From: Chthonomonas sp.
GTDB taxonomy: Bacteria; Armatimonadota; Fimbriimonadia; Fimbriimonadales; Fimbriimonadaceae
Assembly (NCBI GenBank): GCA_016788585.1
Contig: JAEURP010000009.1
Location: 186,001-250,000, forward strand
Reading direction: 5' to 3'
DNA: 64,000 nt
The notes beneath the pieces were generated by a model. That model saw only the letters and a list, made by a program, of their open reading frames with translations, had not been told where the DNA came from and made no database searches. A program made the translations under genes and the position numbers. Of this stretch, positions 51,418-62,100 are shown piece by piece (position 1 is the first letter of the stretch; each line of letters opens with the position of its first letter).

Positions 51418-53207
51418 TCGGAAGCCTATTGAAAATTCGGTACGAGTTGACCGAAAGGCTGGATGAGGGGCCCGTCTTTACGCTCTACCGAGCGACCGAC
51501 CGCACTCAGGCGAAGGAAGTGCTCATCCGTTTGATTCGCGAGCCCTTTAATAAGGAAGAAGCGTTTGTCGAAACGCTCCGGGGCACCGTCGGTCACCTAA
51601 GCACGATTGATAACCCCAATGTCGAGCGGTTCTTTGGGCTAGACGAACACGAAGGCGAGCCATTTCTCCTTTCGGAAGCGCGGATAGGACAGCCGTTCGA
51701 CGAACGAATCCGAAAACTGGCGCCTTACTCCGTTCCCGTGGCAATCTCGATGGCCATTCAAATTGCCGATGCAGTCGCGGCGGTGAATGAGGCCGGATTT
51801 GTCCATGGTGAGGTGACTTCGAAGAGCATTCTCGTTTCCCAGGATGGAAAGGTCACGCTTTTGCAGCCCGGGGTTTGGGTGTCCTATTCGAAGTCTCGGC
51901 TAGCCGGTTCTGCTGTCTTGCCTACCATCGCTGGCTATCTTGCGCCAGAAGTGAGCCAGGGCACGATGCCGTCTGCTGCCAGCGATGTTTATGCGGTTGG
52001 CGTGTTGCTCTATGAGATGCTGACCGGTCGAACTCCTTTCAGCGGCGATACACCGATCGCTCTTGCCAGCAAGCACCTAACGGCTCCGGTACCAAGCCTA
52101 CGGGCCATTAATCAAGCCGTGCCGGTCCCACTCGATGAAATCGTAAAGAAGGCCCTCAGCAAGGACCCCGTCACTCGCTATGAAAATTCCCGAGCGCTAC
52201 TAAAAGATCTCCGCTACCTGCAGGACGCCGTACGCTTTGGACGCACCGTTTCATGGCCCTTCGAGCCTGGTGCGGCTTCGATCGAGGCGGTCGCCTCCGC
52301 CCCGGTCGCCGAAGCCAAGGTCGAATCCGTGCGAACGAAGCAATACGAACCTCCCTCTGCGGCGAATGTGGCGGCGGAGAGGCCCAAGAAGAAAGTGCCG
52401 GATGAGCTGGACGTAGCGGATTCTTTGCCCAAGTGGCTCACGGGGATTGCCTACACCTTTGTCTGCGCGCTCATTCTGATGGTTGGAAGTTGGGTCTTCT
52501 GGAGTCTCACAAAGCCAAAGCAGATTCCAGTGCCGAGTCTCGAGGGCATCCCCGTGGCAGAGGCTAAGCAGCGGTTGGAGGGAATGGGCCTGTCGTTAAA
52601 AGAGGGGCGTAAGGAGTTTAGTGAGCGCCAGCCTGAGGGCATAATTCTCGCCCTCGATCCGCCCCCAAAGAACATGGTTCGAGAAGGGTCCTCGGTTTCT
52701 GCCGTCATCAGCCGGGGAAGCAAGTTTGTCAAAGTCCCAGACCTCAAAGGGCGCACGCTGGAGGAAGCCAAGTCGCTTCTACTAGGTCTGGATCTGCAGA
52801 TTGCGGACCCGATCGAGCGGAAGCGTAGCCGTGAACTGGAACCTGGCCGTGTCTTGGAGACAATTCCAGAAGGGCGAAGCAAAGTTGAACGTGGGACCAG
52901 AATTCGGCTGACCGTGAGTACCGATCGACGCGATGAGTCTGTGGCTCAGATTGCCGACGCGAGAGGATCATATCGCCTCAAGATTTCCATGCCCAATGGA
53001 ATCACTTCAGTGGAGGTTCGAGTTGATATCACTGATGTGAGTGGCACACGGACCATTCATGACGACCGGCATCGTCCGGGCGAGGTCTTTGAAATTGAAG
53101 CCGATGGCTTTGGCGATCCGGTGTACTTCAAGATCTTTTTCAACAATGACTTGGTGAAGTCAATTGAAAAGTCGCCCGGTAAGTCGGCTGGGGCCGTAGA
53201 AGATTGA
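51414..53207 (+). CDS. PASTA-domain membrane pseudokinase
   Basis: The 597-residue protein has the plan of a PrkC/PknB Ser/Thr kinase: a cytoplasmic kinase-fold domain (about 8-270), a linker, one membrane helix (341-364), and extracellular PASTA domains (about 371-435 and 438-503) followed by an unassigned beta domain to the end. Key catalytic residues are gone: the VAIK lysine is Arg39, HRD is HGE (131-133), and DFG is QPG (151-153). The fold markers GYLAPEVS and ASDVYAVGVLLYEMLTG are kept. It is therefore probably a pseudokinase that senses peptidoglycan or muropeptides through PASTA domains. A GTG start with GGAGG is used. It overlaps rpe by TTGA, the usual neighbour of PrkC in Firmicutes. 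Confidence 0.85.
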   Translation: MIGSLLKIRYELTERLDEGPVFTLYRATDRTQAKEVLIRLIREPFNKEEAFVETLRGTVGHLSTIDNPNVERFFGLDEHEGEPFLLSEARIGQPFDERIRKLAPYSVPVAISMAIQIADAVAAVNEAGFVHGEVTSKSILVSQDGKVTLLQPGVWVSYSKSRLAGSAVLPTIAGYLAPEVSQGTMPSAASDVYAVGVLLYEMLTGRTPFSGDTPIALASKHLTAPVPSLRAINQAVPVPLDEIVKKALSKDPVTRYENSRALLKDLRYLQDAVRFGRTVSWPFEPGAASIEAVASAPVAEAKVESVRTKQYEPPSAANVAAERPKKKVPDELDVADSLPKWLTGIAYTFVCALILMVGSWVFWSLTKPKQIPVPSLEGIPVAEAKQRLEGMGLSLKEGRKEFSERQPEGIILALDPPPKNMVREGSSVSAVISRGSKFVKVPDLKGRTLEEAKSLLLGLDLQIADPIERKRSRELEPGRVLETIPEGRSKVERGTRIRLTVSTDRRDESVAQIADARGSYRLKISMPNGITSVEVRVDITDVSGTRTIHDDRHRPGEVFEIEADGFGDPVYFKIFFNNDLVKSIEKSPGKSAGAVED

Positions 53208-53842
53208 AGCTGGCTCCGTCGATCCTGTCCTTTCCGCCGGACAACTTTAGGGATCCGGTCAGAGAATTACACGGTTGCCAGGTCGACTGGATTCATCTCG
53301 ACGTGATGGATGGGCAATTTGTCCCGCCGATTACGTTTGGCGCCGACCTAGCCGCCGCCATTGGGAAGCTCGGATCGGTCCCCATAGAAGCGCATCTGAT
53401 GACCAAAACGCCCGAAGCGCACTTCGATGCCTTCATCGATGCGGGTTGCAAGCGCATTATTTTTCACGCTGAGGCAACTGCTCACGCTCACTTTCACTGT
53501 GCGGCCCTTCGGAAGCGAGGTATCCAATCTGGCGTCGCGATCAACCCGGCGACGCCCGTCGAAGCGATTCTCGCCGTGCTCGAGGCGATCGATGTGGCCT
53601 TGGTGATGACGGTGAATCCAGGCTGGGGCGGGCAGGCATTCATTGGCTCATGCCTTGAAAAGGTTAAGAAGATTCGTGCAAGAGCTCCGCACCTCGATAT
53701 TGAGGTTGATGGAGGAATCGACCCGGTTACGATACGTCTCGCTGCCGCCGCCGGGGCAAATGTCTTCGTGTCGGGTAGCTACCTGGCGAAGGCGCCGAGC
53801 ATCTGCGACGGCGTTCGGGAGCTTCGGTCGGCATGCGCTTAA
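53204..53842 (+). CDS. rpe: Ribulose-phosphate 3-epimerase
   Basis: A 212-residue TIM-barrel enzyme that interconverts ribulose-5-phosphate and xylulose-5-phosphate in the pentose phosphate pathway. APSILSFPPDNF at the start, WIHLDVMDGQFVPPITFG (about 30-47), EAHLMTKTPE, MTVNPGWGGQAF and IEVDGGI cover the metal and phosphate sites. It is slightly shorter than the usual 215-230. A TTG start at 53204 overlaps the pseudokinase stop. Confidence 0.94.
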   Translation: MKLAPSILSFPPDNFRDPVRELHGCQVDWIHLDVMDGQFVPPITFGADLAAAIGKLGSVPIEAHLMTKTPEAHFDAFIDAGCKRIIFHAEATAHAHFHCAALRKRGIQSGVAINPATPVEAILAVLEAIDVALVMTVNPGWGGQAFIGSCLEKVKKIRARAPHLDIEVDGGIDPVTIRLAAAAGANVFVSGSYLAKAPSICDGVRELRSACA

Positions 53843-54129
53843 ACGTCGTCACTACCTCGCTCCTGATATTCGGCGTGCTCCTTCTCTTGTGTTGGCCGAT
53901 TGCACTTGGGGGGCGTCCTTCGCCAGATGCACCGCGCGCTGAACTGGCAAACTGGGGAGCGCGGGCTCTCACTTACTTCTTGCTCACGAGCATGGCCTTT
54001 CTATCTGCCGCTTTTGGCGCGGTCCTAATCATGCGCCGAAATCGGAGGGAGTTCCTTGTCGAAGCCAAGCAAAACGTTCGAGATCTGATCGAGGGGTCGC
54101 TCAAAGACCATGAAAAGCCCGATGCATGA
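53833..54129 (+). CDS. Small membrane protein
   Basis: A 98-residue protein with two helices (about 8-27 and 46-67) and a charged cytoplasmic tail. Overlapping rpe by 10 bp and ribD by 20 bp, it is embedded in the operon and probably translated, but I recognise no family. Confidence 0.6.
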   Translation: MRLNVVTTSLLIFGVLLLLCWPIALGGRPSPDAPRAELANWGARALTYFLLTSMAFLSAAFGAVLIMRRNRREFLVEAKQNVRDLIEGSLKDHEKPDA

Positions 54130-55171
54130 GCATTGGATGGAATTGGCCCTAAGGCAAGCAGTCAGAGGCTACTCGGCCCCAAACCCGCTTGTCGGTTGCG
54201 TCATCGTAAAAGATGGCGAATGGGTGAGTAGCGGGTTTCACCTTGCTGCCGGACTGCCGCATGCCGAGGTCGAGGCCCTCCGGGGCGCCAGTCCCAAAAA
54301 ATTGGTCGGATCCGACGTCTATGTGACCCTGGAGCCATGTGCTCATCAAGGAAGGACCCCCTCGTGTGCCCAGGCGCTGATCGAAGCCAAAGTTGCGCGT
54401 GTAATCGTGGCGATGAGGGACCCTGGGATCGGTAAGGGTGGATGCAAGGTTCTGCGTGCTGCCGGAATCGAAGTGATTGAAGGCGTTCTCGAAGATGAGG
54501 CGCGCCGACTCAATGCGATCTGGCTGAGCCAATTTGACCGTGGTCGACCATTTGTTACTCTAAAGGCGGCGATAACTTTGGATGGGCGGCTTGGCCCTGG
54601 TCTGATCACAAACTCGCTTAGCCGGCACCGCGGTCGGCAAATGCGCGCCCAACATGGCGCTGTCTTGGTCGGGGCGGAAACGGCCCTTATGGATAACCCG
54701 ATGCTCACGGTTCGTGAGGAGTTTCCCATGGCAGAGCCACCCATTCGTATTGTGCTCGACCCACGCCGCCGCCTTCCCGATGATCTTAAGTTGTTTACCG
54801 ACGAGAAGGCTCCAACGTGGAGAGTGGTTTCCAGCACACATGCAGCTCCAGGCGATGTAGTTGTGCCAATGAGGGATGGGGCTCTTGATCTTGGCGCGCT
54901 ATTGTCGCGCTTAACCGAAGCGGGAATCCCTGGCCTATTGGTGGAGGGTGGCGCGAGGACCCATGCGTCCTTTCATCAACAGGGCCTAGTCGATCGTCTC
55001 TGCCTCTTCCTGGCGCCGTCATGGAAAGGGGAGGGGCCTGTGTGGGATGCGAGCCTAGATGGGATCAAATTCAGCCGTGTAGCAAGCCAGGTGCTCGCTG
55101 AGGATGTACTCATTCAGTACGACGTTCATGGGTGGAGGCAAAGAGACCCAGGACCGCTGAATCAACCGTAA
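54110..55171 (+). CDS. ribD: Riboflavin biosynthesis deaminase/reductase
   Basis: A 353-residue bifunctional enzyme of riboflavin synthesis: the N-terminal cytidine-deaminase-like domain (about 5-145) has HAEVEAL and PCAHQGRTPSC zinc motifs, and the C-terminal reductase domain (about 150-345) has PFVTLKAAITLDGR and GLLVEGGARTHASF. It deaminates and reduces the pyrimidine intermediate. ATG 54110 overlaps the upstream gene by 20 bp; ATG 54122 is a possible later start. Other rib genes are not in the window. The 66-bp tail to pdxT contains only a weak stem (55203-55208 with 55216-55221). Confidence 0.94.
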   Translation: MKSPMHEHWMELALRQAVRGYSAPNPLVGCVIVKDGEWVSSGFHLAAGLPHAEVEALRGASPKKLVGSDVYVTLEPCAHQGRTPSCAQALIEAKVARVIVAMRDPGIGKGGCKVLRAAGIEVIEGVLEDEARRLNAIWLSQFDRGRPFVTLKAAITLDGRLGPGLITNSLSRHRGRQMRAQHGAVLVGAETALMDNPMLTVREEFPMAEPPIRIVLDPRRRLPDDLKLFTDEKAPTWRVVSSTHAAPGDVVVPMRDGALDLGALLSRLTEAGIPGLLVEGGARTHASFHQQGLVDRLCLFLAPSWKGEGPVWDASLDGIKFSRVASQVLAEDVLIQYDVHGWRQRDPGPLNQP

Positions 55172-55237
55172 TCATTTGGCAGTCAAAAGCGTTGAATCCA
55201 GTAGAAGACTCCACATCTTCTCTCCCCCGGCTCCGTC

Positions 55238-55816
55238 TCACCCCCTCTGAGCGGAGCCAATCTCTTTTATGAACCACTCGTGGAGCCGGGTATCGCCGGT
55301 CAACTCGGGATGGAAGCTCGTTCCTAAAAGGTTGTCTTGGCGGACAGCGACGACTTGACCGTCGAACGTTGCTATGGCCTGTGTTGAGCCAACATCGGTG
55401 ACAACCGGAGCCCGGATAAACACTGCGGTCACTTCGCCGACCCCCTCAACTTGAACTGGGGCCTCGAAGCTATGCACCTGTCGGCCAAAGGCGTTGCGCT
55501 TCACCGTTATGTCGAGCAGCCCCAAAGAGTATTGCTCGCTGTCCTCAACGCGCGCCGCCATCATGATCATGCCCATGCAGGTGCCCCATATCGGCATCCT
55601 GGCCCTAGCTCGGCTTTGAATCTCCTCTCCTAGTCCAAAGCGCTGCAGCAGCTTTCCAACGGTCGTGCTCTCGCCGCCGGGAATGATGAGGTGCGAGCAC
55701 TGGTCGAGTTCCTCCGCGGTTCGGACTTCCAGGGCGCTGGCTCCAATGCTGTAAAGAGCCTTCAGGTGGCAGGCAAAGTCGCCTTGAATTGCCAAAACGC
55801 CAACGCGCGTGCCCAT
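55238..55816 (-). CDS. pdxT: Pyridoxal 5'-phosphate synthase glutaminase subunit
   Basis: A 192-residue class I glutamine amidotransferase that supplies ammonia to PdxS for PLP synthesis. VGVLAIQGDFACHL at the start, IIPGGESTT (about 45-53), the nucleophile Cys78 in WGTCMGMIM, and GTSFHPELTGD with the catalytic His/Glu are diagnostic. ATG 55816 gives the normal N-terminus; the longer open frame upstream is antisense to the arginase gene. The partner pdxS is not adjacent, unlike in many genomes. Its start faces the arginase start across only 9 bp. Confidence 0.92.
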   Translation of the reverse strand: MGTRVGVLAIQGDFACHLKALYSIGASALEVRTAEELDQCSHLIIPGGESTTVGKLLQRFGLGEEIQSRARARMPIWGTCMGMIMMAARVEDSEQYSLGLLDITVKRNAFGRQVHSFEAPVQVEGVGEVTAVFIRAPVVTDVGSTQAIATFDGQVVAVRQDNLLGTSFHPELTGDTRLHEWFIKEIGSAQRG

Positions 55817-55825
55817 CCCGGTATT

Positions 55826-56812
55826 ATGAGACCGATGAAGGCCGAGATCGTGGGGGTCCTGTTTGACCGTTGCGGCAAACAGCCGGGCAGCGCTCTCGGG
55901 CCCGAGGCGATTCGTTATGCCTTTGAGCGCAACGAGCGGCGCGACATCAGGCTCATGTATCGTCGCAACGTCGCGAAATGGCACGAAGTCCGTTCCGAGC
56001 CCCTTCCCGAAGACCGATCGGGGCTGAAGAACTTCAACCAAGCCCTGGCTTGCTATATGGAGATTCAAGGGCATGTCACGGGTGTTCTTGATCGCGGCCA
56101 CACTCCTATCGTGCTTGGCGGCGACCACTCGATTGCCATTGGTTCCGTGCCAGCAGCTCACCGCCACGTCCAAAAACTCGGAGGAAAGCTCGGTGTTCTA
56201 TGGATTGATGCCCACGGCGATGTCAACGACCCTCGAACCTCGCAAACCGGGAACCTGCATGGCATGCCCATCGCAGCTATGGTCGGGCGAGATTATCCCG
56301 ATGCTCCTGATGGCGTAAAGGATCACCAATGGAAGCGATTGATCGATAACGCGATGCAGGGATGCGGGATGACCGATGACCAGTTTGCCTGGCTTGGGCT
56401 GCGCGACGTAGACCTGGGCGAGGCAAAATACATCGCTCGCTCGATGCCCCGTTCACTTCCGATGAGCATGGAGACCATTGACCGCAATGGCCTGCTTTCC
56501 GCATTCGATAGATTCACCGCGTGGTTCAAAGCAAGTGGTTGTACTCACCTCTGGATTAGCTTCGACGTTGACGTCCTCGATCCCGTTCTAGCGCCAGGTA
56601 CCGGTACCGCTGTTCGAGGAGGCTTAAGCTATCGCGAAGGGCACCTACTTGCCGAATTATTAAATGAGCAATTTTTTGGCCAATTAATTGGCTGCGACGT
56701 GGTCGAGGTAAATCCGATTTTGGACAGCAATAATGCAACTGTGCGCGTCGCGACCGAGTGGCTTGCGTCGCTATTCGGCAAGAAAATCCTGCCTTGGGGG
56801 CCCCGCTTGTGA
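55826..56812 (+). CDS. rocF: Arginase-family ureohydrolase
   Basis: The 328-residue enzyme belongs to the arginase/agmatinase superfamily and carries the dimanganese motifs GGDHSIA, DAHGDVND and SFDVDVLDP, with QTGNLHGMPIAAM typical of arginase. It probably hydrolyses arginine to ornithine and urea. It is longer than usual arginase (about 300) through an inserted piece near 185-205. Agmatinase or formiminoglutamase are alternatives. ATG 55826 is used, 55835 being a possible second choice. It overlaps kdsD by GTGA, a strange partner. Confidence 0.85.
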   Translation: MRPMKAEIVGVLFDRCGKQPGSALGPEAIRYAFERNERRDIRLMYRRNVAKWHEVRSEPLPEDRSGLKNFNQALACYMEIQGHVTGVLDRGHTPIVLGGDHSIAIGSVPAAHRHVQKLGGKLGVLWIDAHGDVNDPRTSQTGNLHGMPIAAMVGRDYPDAPDGVKDHQWKRLIDNAMQGCGMTDDQFAWLGLRDVDLGEAKYIARSMPRSLPMSMETIDRNGLLSAFDRFTAWFKASGCTHLWISFDVDVLDPVLAPGTGTAVRGGLSYREGHLLAELLNEQFFGQLIGCDVVEVNPILDSNNATVRVATEWLASLFGKKILPWGPRL

Positions 56813-57771
56813 ACGAAGTCATCTCGCAAGTGCTCAGCCAAGAAGGACGAGCAATTCTTTCACTTTCCGAACGAGTAGGTAAGGAATTTGAGCAAGCGGT
56901 TGAGTGGATGTTTGCTTGCAAAGGGCGGGTTATTGCGTGTGGTGTCGGAAAATCTGGGCACATCGCCCGAAAAACCGCCGGAACACTAAGTAGTACAGGC
57001 ACGCCAAGTCTATTCCTTCACGCCACGGAAGCAATGCACGGCGACCTCGGCATGGTCACTGACCAAGATATTGTCCTGCTCTATTCCCATAGCGGCGAAA
57101 CGGACGAAATTACAAGCTTATTTCCATCTTTTCAGAAGCTTGGCGCAAAGACCATTTTGATTACTGGTCGCGCTGACAGCACCGCGGGGCGCAGTTCCGA
57201 CCTTGTGCTAGACACTGGCGTCACGGAAGAAGCCTGCCCCAATAACCTCGCCCCAACGACGAGTACAACCGTGATGCTAGCTGTAAGTGATGCGCTTGCG
57301 GTTGCGGTAATGGAAAGGCGTGGGTTCCAGCGAGAAGACTTCGCCCGATTCCACCCCGCAGGTGCCCTTGGTAAACGGCTCTTACTGACTGTCGCCGACA
57401 TTATGCGATCCGGTGAAGATAATGCGATCGTAAAGTCTGACGAACCAATTCTCGACGTTCTGCAAAAAATGACCAAGGCTGGAACGGGTGCAGCATGCGT
57501 TGTAGAAAATAGTGGAAAAATGGTTGGAATAATCTCTGATGGAGACGTGCGCCGCCATTTCCTCCGCTCGCAAAATCCAATGGAAGCGACGGCGGTGGAA
57601 ATAATGTCGGAGAAATACTCTCATATTCCGCCAGATTTGTTGGCGGTGGATGCGCTAGAGAGTTTCCAGAATAATCCCAAGAAAATCGGAGAAATGCCCG
57701 TGTTGAACTCAAATCAAGAGCCAATCGGCATGATCGCACTTAAAGACTTACTGCGAAGCGGAATAGTGTGA
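56809..57771 (+). CDS. kdsD: Arabinose-5-phosphate isomerase, KpsF/KdsD family
   Basis: A 320-residue enzyme that interconverts ribulose- and arabinose-5-phosphate to start Kdo synthesis for lipopolysaccharide. A SIS domain (about 30-170) has CGVGKSGHIARKTAGTLSSTG and the catalytic-site phrase HATEAMHGDLGM, and two CBS domains (about 200-320) end with GEMPVLNSNQEPIGMI. Full length. The GTG start overlaps the arginase stop. Its presence argues for an outer membrane with Kdo-type LPS. It ends at 57771, directly against the end of purA on the other strand, leaving no spacer for a terminator. Confidence 0.93.
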   Translation: MNEVISQVLSQEGRAILSLSERVGKEFEQAVEWMFACKGRVIACGVGKSGHIARKTAGTLSSTGTPSLFLHATEAMHGDLGMVTDQDIVLLYSHSGETDEITSLFPSFQKLGAKTILITGRADSTAGRSSDLVLDTGVTEEACPNNLAPTTSTTVMLAVSDALAVAVMERRGFQREDFARFHPAGALGKRLLLTVADIMRSGEDNAIVKSDEPILDVLQKMTKAGTGAACVVENSGKMVGIISDGDVRRHFLRSQNPMEATAVEIMSEKYSHIPPDLLAVDALESFQNNPKKIGEMPVLNSNQEPIGMIALKDLLRSGIV

Positions 57772-59064
<1,293 letters not shown>

Positions 59065-59067
59065 TCA

Positions 59068-59103
59068 ATTGAACCTTCTGAACCAGGGCCCAGAAGGTTC
59101 AAT
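59068..59103. promoter_or_regulatory. Perfect 13-bp inverted repeat next to the purA start
   Basis: ATTGAACCTTCTG (59068-59080) and CAGAAGGTTCAAT (59091-59103) are exact inverted copies separated by 10 bp. The repeat occupies positions 4-39 upstream of the purA ATG and lies 11 bp beyond the end of the efflux pump gene. It may be a terminator for the pump operon, an operator, or a translational hairpin. As it lacks a T-run on either strand, simple termination is not certain. Confidence 0.7.
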
Positions 59104-59113
59104 GGTACCCCGC

Positions 59114-62100
59114 CTAGTCCCTTTTCAGAAGTTCGCTCGGAGCCGGCTTCCGGCCCATCCAGCGCGTCAGCAGGTTGCTCATATCGTCAAAGATCGTGTA
59201 TGAACAAGGAATGACCAGTAAGGTCAGCATCGTGGAAAGCGCAATGCCTCCGATGATGATGATGCCTAGCGTCTCGCGGAATTCCGAACCGCGACCAATG
59301 GCCAGCGCGACCGGGAACATGCCAAGGATCACCGCGAGCGTCGTCATCATTATTGGTCGCAACCGCGTTCTTCCTGCCGAGACCAACGCGTCATGACGAT
59401 TCTCACCTCGTCCACGCATCGTATTGGCATAGTCCACCAGCAAGATTGCATTTTTACCGACCAAGCCAACCAGTGCGATCAAGCCGATAAAGCCCACGAT
59501 GTTCAGTGACTTATCCGTAAGCACCAGCGCCAACAGCGCGCCAACAAAGGCTTGCGGCTGGGCGAGCTGAATAATGAACGGATACAGCAGGTTGTCGTAG
59601 AGCGATGCAAGCACCATGTAGACCAAGAACAGCCCAATAAAGAGCGTCTGGAACAAGAACAAGGTCTCACGTTGCTGAGCATCGGCTTGTCCCAGGTCTT
59701 TTTTCGTAATGCCTTCAGGTAGGAGCTGCTCCTTCTTTATCCAAGCGGTGATCTCGTCCTGAACCGTGCCTGCAGCGAATCCCGGCAAGAGGTTCGCCGT
59801 GATTCGGATTTCTTCTTGGCGGTTTCGCCGCTCGACCTTGTCCACCGTCACGCCAGGTTCCAGCCGTGCAACCTGCGGCAGATAAACCGGACTGCCTTGC
59901 GAGAACGTGACCGGTACTTGGCTGATCAAGTCGGGGTTGTTACGGTCGTCGAGATCCATCATCACGCGGATCGGATACTCGCGACCCAGCTCGCGCAACT
60001 TCACGTCGTCATTGCCTTCGTAAAGCATACGCATCGTCATGGCGATGTCCGATGTCGAGACGCCGGCGTCCGCCATTCGGTCTCGGTCTGGAATCGCGCG
60101 ATACTCAGGCTTGCCTGGCTTCGAACTGACTTCCGGCGAAATCACGCCCTTGATCGCCCCATCGCTGAGCAAGCTCACAATACGGCTCGTTGTTTTAGCA
60201 AGCAGTTCCCGGTTGTCGCTGGCAAAGGACATCTGAATCGGCGCACCGAACGCAAATCCACCTGCTGCCGCAACGTTCACCTTCGCTCCCGTCACCTTGC
60301 CGATCGATGCCGTCAGGTCCGCCACTACCGATGTATCGCGCTGGCTTCGCGTCTTATCGTGATGATTGATCCACGGCGTCAATTTGTCCAAAATCGCGGT
60401 CCGGTCTTTCAACTTAATCCTTATGCTGGCTAAGTTCGAACCGCTGGACCCCCCGGCTCCGCCAAAAGTGCCCGACCACGAACCGATCTTTGTAACGTAG
60501 GTGTGGACTTCGGGATGCTTGGCCACAATCGCCTCAAGTTTCTTGACCACCGCCTGAGTCTGCTCAAGTGTCGCATTAGGTGCCAGTTCCGCCGTGACGT
60601 TAATATTGCCTTGGTCAGTGGGAGGAACGAACTCCACGCCAAACAGCGCTGACCCCTTCCACTGAGCGTATTGATATCCTGCGAACGAGAAGAGAGGGAA
60701 CACCAAGGCAAAGAGAACAGCTCCCCACAAAACGCGGGGCCGAAACTTTCGCATGAAAAGGAGGTTGCAAACGAAGCCGATCGCTGCGACGACCATCGTT
60801 ATCATCATTATTCCCATCAGGCCACCGTGGGAAACCGCATCCTTCGGACTTGATGCCGACCCGCCGCCGATAAACAGTCCGACGCCCAGCAGCAGTACAA
60901 ACCCCGAGATGAACACAAACCAGCGCCGATTCAGCGCCCATTCGAGCCCTCGTGCATAAGTCTCCTGCAATGCCTCAAATCGGCCATCAAACCAGCGGGC
61001 AAACTTGCCGCCCTGATGCTCGACATCCTCGCCCTCCTTGTACCAACGGCTCGCAAGCATCGGTGTGACCGTAAAACTCACGAAGAGCGAGATCATAACC
61101 GCCGCCGCAAACGCAATACCGAGCGGTCGGAAGAACTGCCCGACCACGCCGCCCATGAACGCCATGGGTAGGAACACCACAACGTCGGCGAGCGTAATCG
61201 CAATTGCCGCAAGGCCAATTTCGCCGCGACCATTAATCGCTGCCGTGGTCGGATCCTCGCCCATCTGAAGGTGGCGATAAATGTTCTCCAGAACTACGAT
61301 CGAGTCATCCACCAACACGCCAATCGCCAGCGACATCGCGAGCAAGGTCATGTTGTTGAGCGTATTGCCCGTGATCGCCAGCACGATAAACGTCGCGAGC
61401 AAACAGACCGGAATCGCGATCGCCACGATCAAGGTTCCGCGTAGGTTGTGCAAGAACAAGTAGATGATCGCGGTAACGAGGATGATGCCGATGATAAGCG
61501 TTAGCTTGAGGTCGTCCACCGACTCCGCGACCTGAATCGAAGTGTCCTGCGTCGTGACGAACTTGACGCCAAACTCCTTTTCCAGCGCGGGCGTCATCGC
61601 GTGGACGCCGCCTGCGATCTGAACCGCGTTGCCCTCGCGGGCCTTCTGAATACTAACAATCACCGATGGCTTACCGTCAACGAGGTCGAACTGCCGCTTC
61701 TCGGCTTGTGTATCAACCACTTCGGCGATATCGCTCAGCCGCACGCTAGCGCCGCTACCTTGCTCCTTAGGATCGCTGATTCGGATAATCGTGTTCTTGA
61801 TGTCTTCAGTGGACTTGAACTCACCAAGGACGCGGACTGAGATTTCTTCATCAGGCGAGACAACGCGTCCCGCCGGAACGTTGAGCGTAGCTTGAGCGAT
61901 TGCGCGCTGAACATCGGCGATTCCAATGCCGTAGCTGACGAGGCGATCCTTCTTGACTCGAACCTGAATCTCGCGCTCTTCGCCACCGCTCACTTCCACC
62001 TGGGCAACGCCTTTTATACGTGCAAACCGATCGGCAATTTTGTCGTCGGTGAGCGTTCGCAGTTCGCGAGGACTTAGCCGGTCGCTACTGAGAGACATCG

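Noticed and set aside
55817-56173. 119-codon upstream extension of pdxT
   Set aside because: PdxT homology begins at ATG 55816; the extension is antisense to the arginase gene.
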